Below are positions 60,787-64,000 of a DNA stretch of 64,000 bases, piece by piece. Origin of the DNA: Collinsella aerofaciens (GTDB lineage Bacteria > Actinomycetota > Coriobacteriia > Coriobacteriales > Coriobacteriaceae); contig NZ_JAQLDU010000011.1 in assembly GCF_028209625.1 (NCBI RefSeq), positions 31,797 through 95,796 of the forward strand, written 5' to 3'. Positions within the stretch are counted from its first letter, which is position 1, and every line of letters begins with the position of its first letter. A program made the position numbers and the translations under genes. The notes under the pieces are model-generated. The model saw nothing but the letters and a program-made list of their open reading frames with translations. It was not told where the DNA came from and did not search any database.

Positions 60787-62316
60787 ATGAACGAGTCGTA
60801 TCGCTTGGGCGAGCAATCGATTATTGCCTATCTTCAGCGACTTGCGAACGGGGCCACAACCGCCGAGCTCGATGTTACCGTGCTGCCCCCGGAGCTGTGC
60901 GCCATCGGCGAGCAGCTACAGAAGACATTTGCCATCCTGCAACAAGAACGCGAGCTGCTTGAGCACGGCGCCTATATCGACTCGCTCACCAGTCTTGGCA
61001 ACCGTGGCGGACTCGACCGCCATGTCGATCAGCTCTGGCGCAAAGGCACCCCCTTCACCTGCGCCTATATCGATATCGACCGCCTTAAGCATTGCAACGA
61101 TAAGTTTGGCCACGCCGAGGGCAATCGCTACATTCTGAGCATCTGCCGCGCACTCACCGAGACAATGGAGCACGATGAGTTGCTGTTCCGTATCGGTGGA
61201 GACGAATTTGTACTTATATCCCCCACGACAGACGAAGCCGAGCTCGAGCAGCGCCTGGAGCGGACGCGTGCCAATCTTATCGAGGCAACATCGGACGGCA
61301 AGGCGCCCATGATCGCCAGCTTTAGCTTTGGCTGCTCGCGCGTCGACCCACTTGCAGGCGATACGCGTCGCCAGATGACAAAGGACGCCGACCGCAAAAT
61401 GTATCGCTACAAGCTCATGTACCGTGTGCAACAACCGGAAGAAGGCGATGCGCCGCAACGCCCGGTCACCGAACACCCCCCCTGCAACGACCGAGTGTTC
61501 CAAGCGATCTCCATGAGCTCCGAGACACGCTATCCGTTCATCATTAACCTCGACACCGGCGAATCGCAATGGTCGGTTAATGCCGTGCGCGATTTTGACC
61601 TACCCTCCCAGCATCCCTACAACTCGCTCGATATATGGCTTGCCCGTGTTCACCCCGAGGACCGCGACAACGTACGTGCCGAGCTCGATATGGTGGTAAA
61701 CGGCACGTGGCACTTCCACTGCATGCAGTATCGCGTCATGAATACCGCCGGAAAATACGCGCTTTGCGACTGCACAGGTTACCGCCTGGACGGCACCGAT
61801 ACCGAGCCCAACATGTATGTGGGCATTGTCACCAACCGAAGCTTGGCAGATACGACCGATTCCGTGACCGGTCTGGGCGATATCCACGCCCTGGTCAACG
61901 CCATTGGCGAGATGCGTCGCGTGGCACGAAACGCGGGCTTGATCGCCATTAAAATCGACGAAATCGCACAGGTCAATGCCCGCTTTGGCTTTGATGCAGG
62001 CGACCGCGTTTTGGCAGAAAGCGCCGCCTGCCTCATGGATTGCTCGCGCGGCAAGGGTCGTCTGTTCCGCTCGACCGGACCGATGTTCGTGGCGCTCTTT
62101 GACGACTTTGATCCCGAAGAGACCGACGCGGTTGCAGACGAAATCGAACGGTTCTTGGGATCGCCCGTGCTCCTCGGCTCATTTGAATATCAGCCGCCCC
62201 TTCGCGTGGCGACGCTTCATCTGGACGCCGTCGACCGACAGCCCGTTTCCATTTTGAACGAACTTAATGCGCTGATTAAAGAGGCGCCACAGGTACCGGG
62301 CACCAAGCTGGACTAG
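60787..62316 (+). CDS. GGDEF diguanylate cyclase with PAS and degenerate GGDEF domain
   Basis: 509 aa from the ATG at 60787 (AAGGAGG upstream). N-terminal GGDEF domain (GGDEF at 137-141, FRIGGDEFVLIS), PAS-like middle (about 240-370), C-terminal degenerate GGDEF (LFRSTGPMFVALF, no GGDEF). Same layout as the first three domains of the protein at 57942, and it also lacks the I-site Arg (MEHD), so the two arose by duplication. No EAL domain. Confidence 0.88.
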   Translation: MNESYRLGEQSIIAYLQRLANGATTAELDVTVLPPELCAIGEQLQKTFAILQQERELLEHGAYIDSLTSLGNRGGLDRHVDQLWRKGTPFTCAYIDIDRLKHCNDKFGHAEGNRYILSICRALTETMEHDELLFRIGGDEFVLISPTTDEAELEQRLERTRANLIEATSDGKAPMIASFSFGCSRVDPLAGDTRRQMTKDADRKMYRYKLMYRVQQPEEGDAPQRPVTEHPPCNDRVFQAISMSSETRYPFIINLDTGESQWSVNAVRDFDLPSQHPYNSLDIWLARVHPEDRDNVRAELDMVVNGTWHFHCMQYRVMNTAGKYALCDCTGYRLDGTDTEPNMYVGIVTNRSLADTTDSVTGLGDIHALVNAIGEMRRVARNAGLIAIKIDEIAQVNARFGFDAGDRVLAESAACLMDCSRGKGRLFRSTGPMFVALFDDFDPEETDAVADEIERFLGSPVLLGSFEYQPPLRVATLHLDAVDRQPVSILNELNALIKEAPQVPGTKLD

Positions 62317-62601
62317 CGTTATGGGGCGCATGATGGTTAATTTCCGATCTCGGGCGAACACATTGGGCAAATAGGCCGTACCCGCAGTTAGCCGAACGCC
62401 CCCCCGCAGTCCCTAGCGGGCCCGGGGGCACCGTTTCGATACTCTTGGTTTACTTTGCCTGATGCAAATAAGTGCTCAACAAGATAGAACCTATCCCCCG
62501 CCACGGATATGCCCTCGAGTAAATCTGTTAAGCCAAGCCTATCAAATTCTATTGACAATTGGCTGCATTGGTCCATTTTGTCGTCCAGCCACTTCCGCTG
62601 G
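62317..62601. other. AT-richer decayed region; possible coding remnant 62388-62576 (minus)
   Basis: Less GC-rich than the flanks. A minus-strand open stretch at 62388-62576 (LGLTDLLEGISVAGDRFYLV) has natural-looking protein composition but no ribosome binding site; it may be the end of a lost gene. Near 62400 is a C-rich/G-rich stretch with GCGGG/CCCGG pairing. Confidence 0.3.
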
Positions 62602-62922
62602 CTATCGCCTCATAAACACAAACCTAACGAGCCGCACGAACGACAAAGAGGCCAAGCTGAACAGAAGTAGAACCAAAACTTCAAAAACGCTGGTATTCCA
62701 ATCGCGTACCCAGCCCTCTACCGCCCACAAGAAAAACAGCAGCCCCATCCATAACGTCACAGAAGAAATCAGCTTTGCGTAGGGGCGTATATCAATCTCG
62801 CTCTCCCTTTTTGTGACATCATATCCAGCAATTGAGCAGAGCCATCTTCCTCTTCGGTATTGGATTGAAAGGACAATCAAGGCAATCGAAGTCATCAAGC
62901 AAACAGCATCCTCTGTTTCCAT
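62602..62922 (-). CDS. Small membrane protein (DUF3784-like)
   Basis: 106 aa from the ATG at 62922 (ribosome binding site AAAGGAAACT; an ATG at 62943 is in frame). Three hydrophobic segments, with the motif CSIAGYDVTKRESEIDIRPYAK between the first two, as in DUF3784-type proteins (AGYNTMxKEE-like). Function unknown. AT-richer than its surroundings, consistent with transfer. Confidence 0.6.
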   Translation of the reverse strand: METEDAVCLMTSIALIVLSIQYRRGRWLCSIAGYDVTKRESEIDIRPYAKLISSVTLWMGLLFFLWAVEGWVRDWNTSVFEVLVLLLFSLASLSFVRLVRFVFMRR

Positions 62923-63042
62923 AGAGTTTCCTTTGCTTTCCATCCTAGTTACGCATTCACAATCGAATCAAACCAAGTATGAATTACTCGATAGCAACCG
63001 CCTTAGTATAAACCATAGCCGCCGCAGCAGCCCGCCTTCTAA

Positions 63043-63195
63043 GACCTCAGAGTTCGCCATCGAAGGCGACCTGCCCAGACTCCTCACAATCGGCTTGCAT
63101 GAGGCCCCGAGCTCCATCATACTCTGGACCGTGTCCCTCTCGTACCTGGTGAGCGAGCCCGCCGTTGGCCCTCGGGGCCGGCTTCCCGGCCCCGA
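63043..63195 (-). pseudogene. Relic of an IS30-family transposase N-terminus
   Basis: The minus-strand reading SLTRYERDTVQSMMELGASC, continuing into VRSLGRSPS, matches the HTH of IS30 transposases (LTxxERxxIxxLxxxG.S...IA..LGRSPSTIxRE). The catalytic part is absent and the frame continues into unrelated sequence. A strong GC hairpin (CTCGGGGCCGG / CCGGCCCCGAG, about 63170-63195) lies at its start side. Confidence 0.6.
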
Positions 63196-63326
63196 GAAAC
63201 ACTCGGATGAAGCTACCGATCGAGACGGGGCGCATGATGGGCGGTCGCTGGAATCGCGCCCCACGCCATCTGCCCGCTCGTGCGATAATCCTCCGCAGAA
63301 GTCACCGACAGCAGAGGGAGTTTGTG

Positions 63327-63924
63327 ATGAAGGTTCTTTTGGTCAATGGCAGCCCCAAGGCAAACGGCAACACCGACCGCGCACTCGCCGAGATTGCCGA
63401 GCAGCTCAACGCAGAGGGCATTGAGACGCAGGTGTTTCAGCTGGGCGCCAAGCCTATTCGCGATTGCATCGGGTGCGGCCAGTGCGGCAAGCTCGATTGC
63501 CGCTGCACCTTTGACGACGATATGGTCAACGAGCTGATTGCCGCTGCCGAGCAGGCAGACGGCTTTGTCTTTGGTTCGCCCGTCTACTACGCGCATCCCA
63601 GCGGACGCATCCTCTCTGCCCTCGACCGTGCATTCTATGCTGGCAGCAAGGCCTTTGCGCACAAGCCGGGCGCCGCTGTCGCCGTTGCCCGTCGCGGTGG
63701 CACGTCGACCACCTTCGATGTGCTCAACAAATACTTCACCATCAACCAGATGCCCGTCGTTGCATCTACCTACTGGAACAACGTCTTTGGCGCCATGCCG
63801 GGCGAGGCCGCCCAGGACGCCGAAGGCCTTGCCACCATGCGAAACATCGGCAAAAACATGGCCTGGCTCCTACGTTGCATCGAGGCGGGAAAGGCCGCCG
63901 GCATCGAAGCCCCCCAGGCCGATC
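63327..63924 (+). CDS. NADPH-dependent FMN reductase / flavodoxin-like protein, C-terminus truncated by IS
   Basis: ATG at 63327 after GAGGGAG. Flavodoxin-fold iron-sulfur flavoprotein type: MKVLLVNGSPKANGNTDRAL (FMN phosphate loop), DCIGCGQCGKLDC cysteine cluster region, GSPVYYAHPSG and AVARRGGTSTTFD. The natural sequence runs to about residue 199 (AGKAAGIEAPQAD), then enters IS sequence without a stop in the window. Homologues normally end 10-15 residues later, so most of the fold is kept; it may still be active. Confidence 0.75.
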
Positions 63925-64000
63925 TGAACTGCCTCCCATTTCTTGGACACAAGAAATGGGAGGCCTTTTTATGGCTGGAAACGCTTTGTACGACGTCGGG
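63925..64000 (+). mobile_element. Left end of an IS3-family (IS150-group-like) element, partial
   Basis: Begins TGAACTGCCTCCCATTTCTT, typical of IS150-group inverted repeats (TG start, GGACA follows). A hairpin (CCTCCCATTTCTT / AAGAAATGGGAGG) and TTTTT then precede an ATG at 63971 (MAGNALYDVG...), the likely start of the orfA transposase gene, which runs off the window. Confidence 0.6.

Overview
The window looks like a chromosomal segment of a GC-rich, anaerobic gut actinobacterium of the class Coriobacteriia, most likely Collinsella. This is inferred from gene content: a DUF3516-type Ski2-like helicase, a fused HTH-alanine aminotransferase, a bile salt hydrolase, an NAD-linked lactate dehydrogenase/ETF set, rubrerythrin, and LAATG (class E sortase) wall anchors. 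No rRNA, tRNA or CRISPR array was seen. Most genes sit in short head-to-tail operons with clear AGGAGG-type ribosome binding sites, and GTG starts are common.

Layout. 1-3328 (minus): flavin-based lactate oxidation (FAD lactate dehydrogenase, EtfB, ferredoxin-EtfA, the last cut by the window edge). 3675-6881: an unrecognised five-gene operon of a small cytosolic protein plus membrane/exported proteins. 7000-7716: DUF554 membrane protein. 7804-13416: a three-gene module of TerB_N/TerB_C protein, BrxD-like DUF2791 ATPase and Lhr/BrxHI-like helicase, free of any recognisable BREX or DISARM partner; this is the best candidate for an under-described DNA-defence or genome-maintenance system. 13444-20019: spermidine synthase-like protein, Elp3, a membrane-bound XRE regulator with a DUF4097 partner, a methyltransferase and a frameshifted trmB. 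20329-26125: DUF3516 helicase, DUF2130, phosphoesterase, HIRAN protein. 26249-29676: aldehyde and alcohol dehydrogenases, rubrerythrin. 29809-31347: a nuclease-like gene between two copies of a 119-bp repeat. 31342-34422: pdxR and pdxST (vitamin B6). 34750-37844: RGG-tail protein, drug exporter, deviant peptide deformylase. 38044-43342: HTH-aminotransferase, LysR/EamA pair, bile salt hydrolase, second deviant deformylase. 43536-48882: purine permease followed by two tandem LAATG-anchored beta-helix surface proteins. 49090-54378: esterase, uracil permease, MetE-like enzyme, LysR, HAD phosphatase. 54548-56580: TPP riboswitch and thiamine salvage operon. 56743-62316: patatin and two tandem cyclic-di-GMP proteins. 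62317-64000: decayed accessory DNA with an IS30 relic and the left end of an IS3-family element that truncates an FMN reductase.

The segment is rich in non-coding palindromes: three 119-bp elements with 17-bp terminal inverted repeats, a 50-bp repeat at two loci, tandem hairpins after thiE, and several perfect operator-like palindromes next to regulators (HTH-aminotransferase, LysR/EamA, LysR/MetE, alcohol dehydrogenase). All functional calls come from reading the sequence by eye; no search was run.
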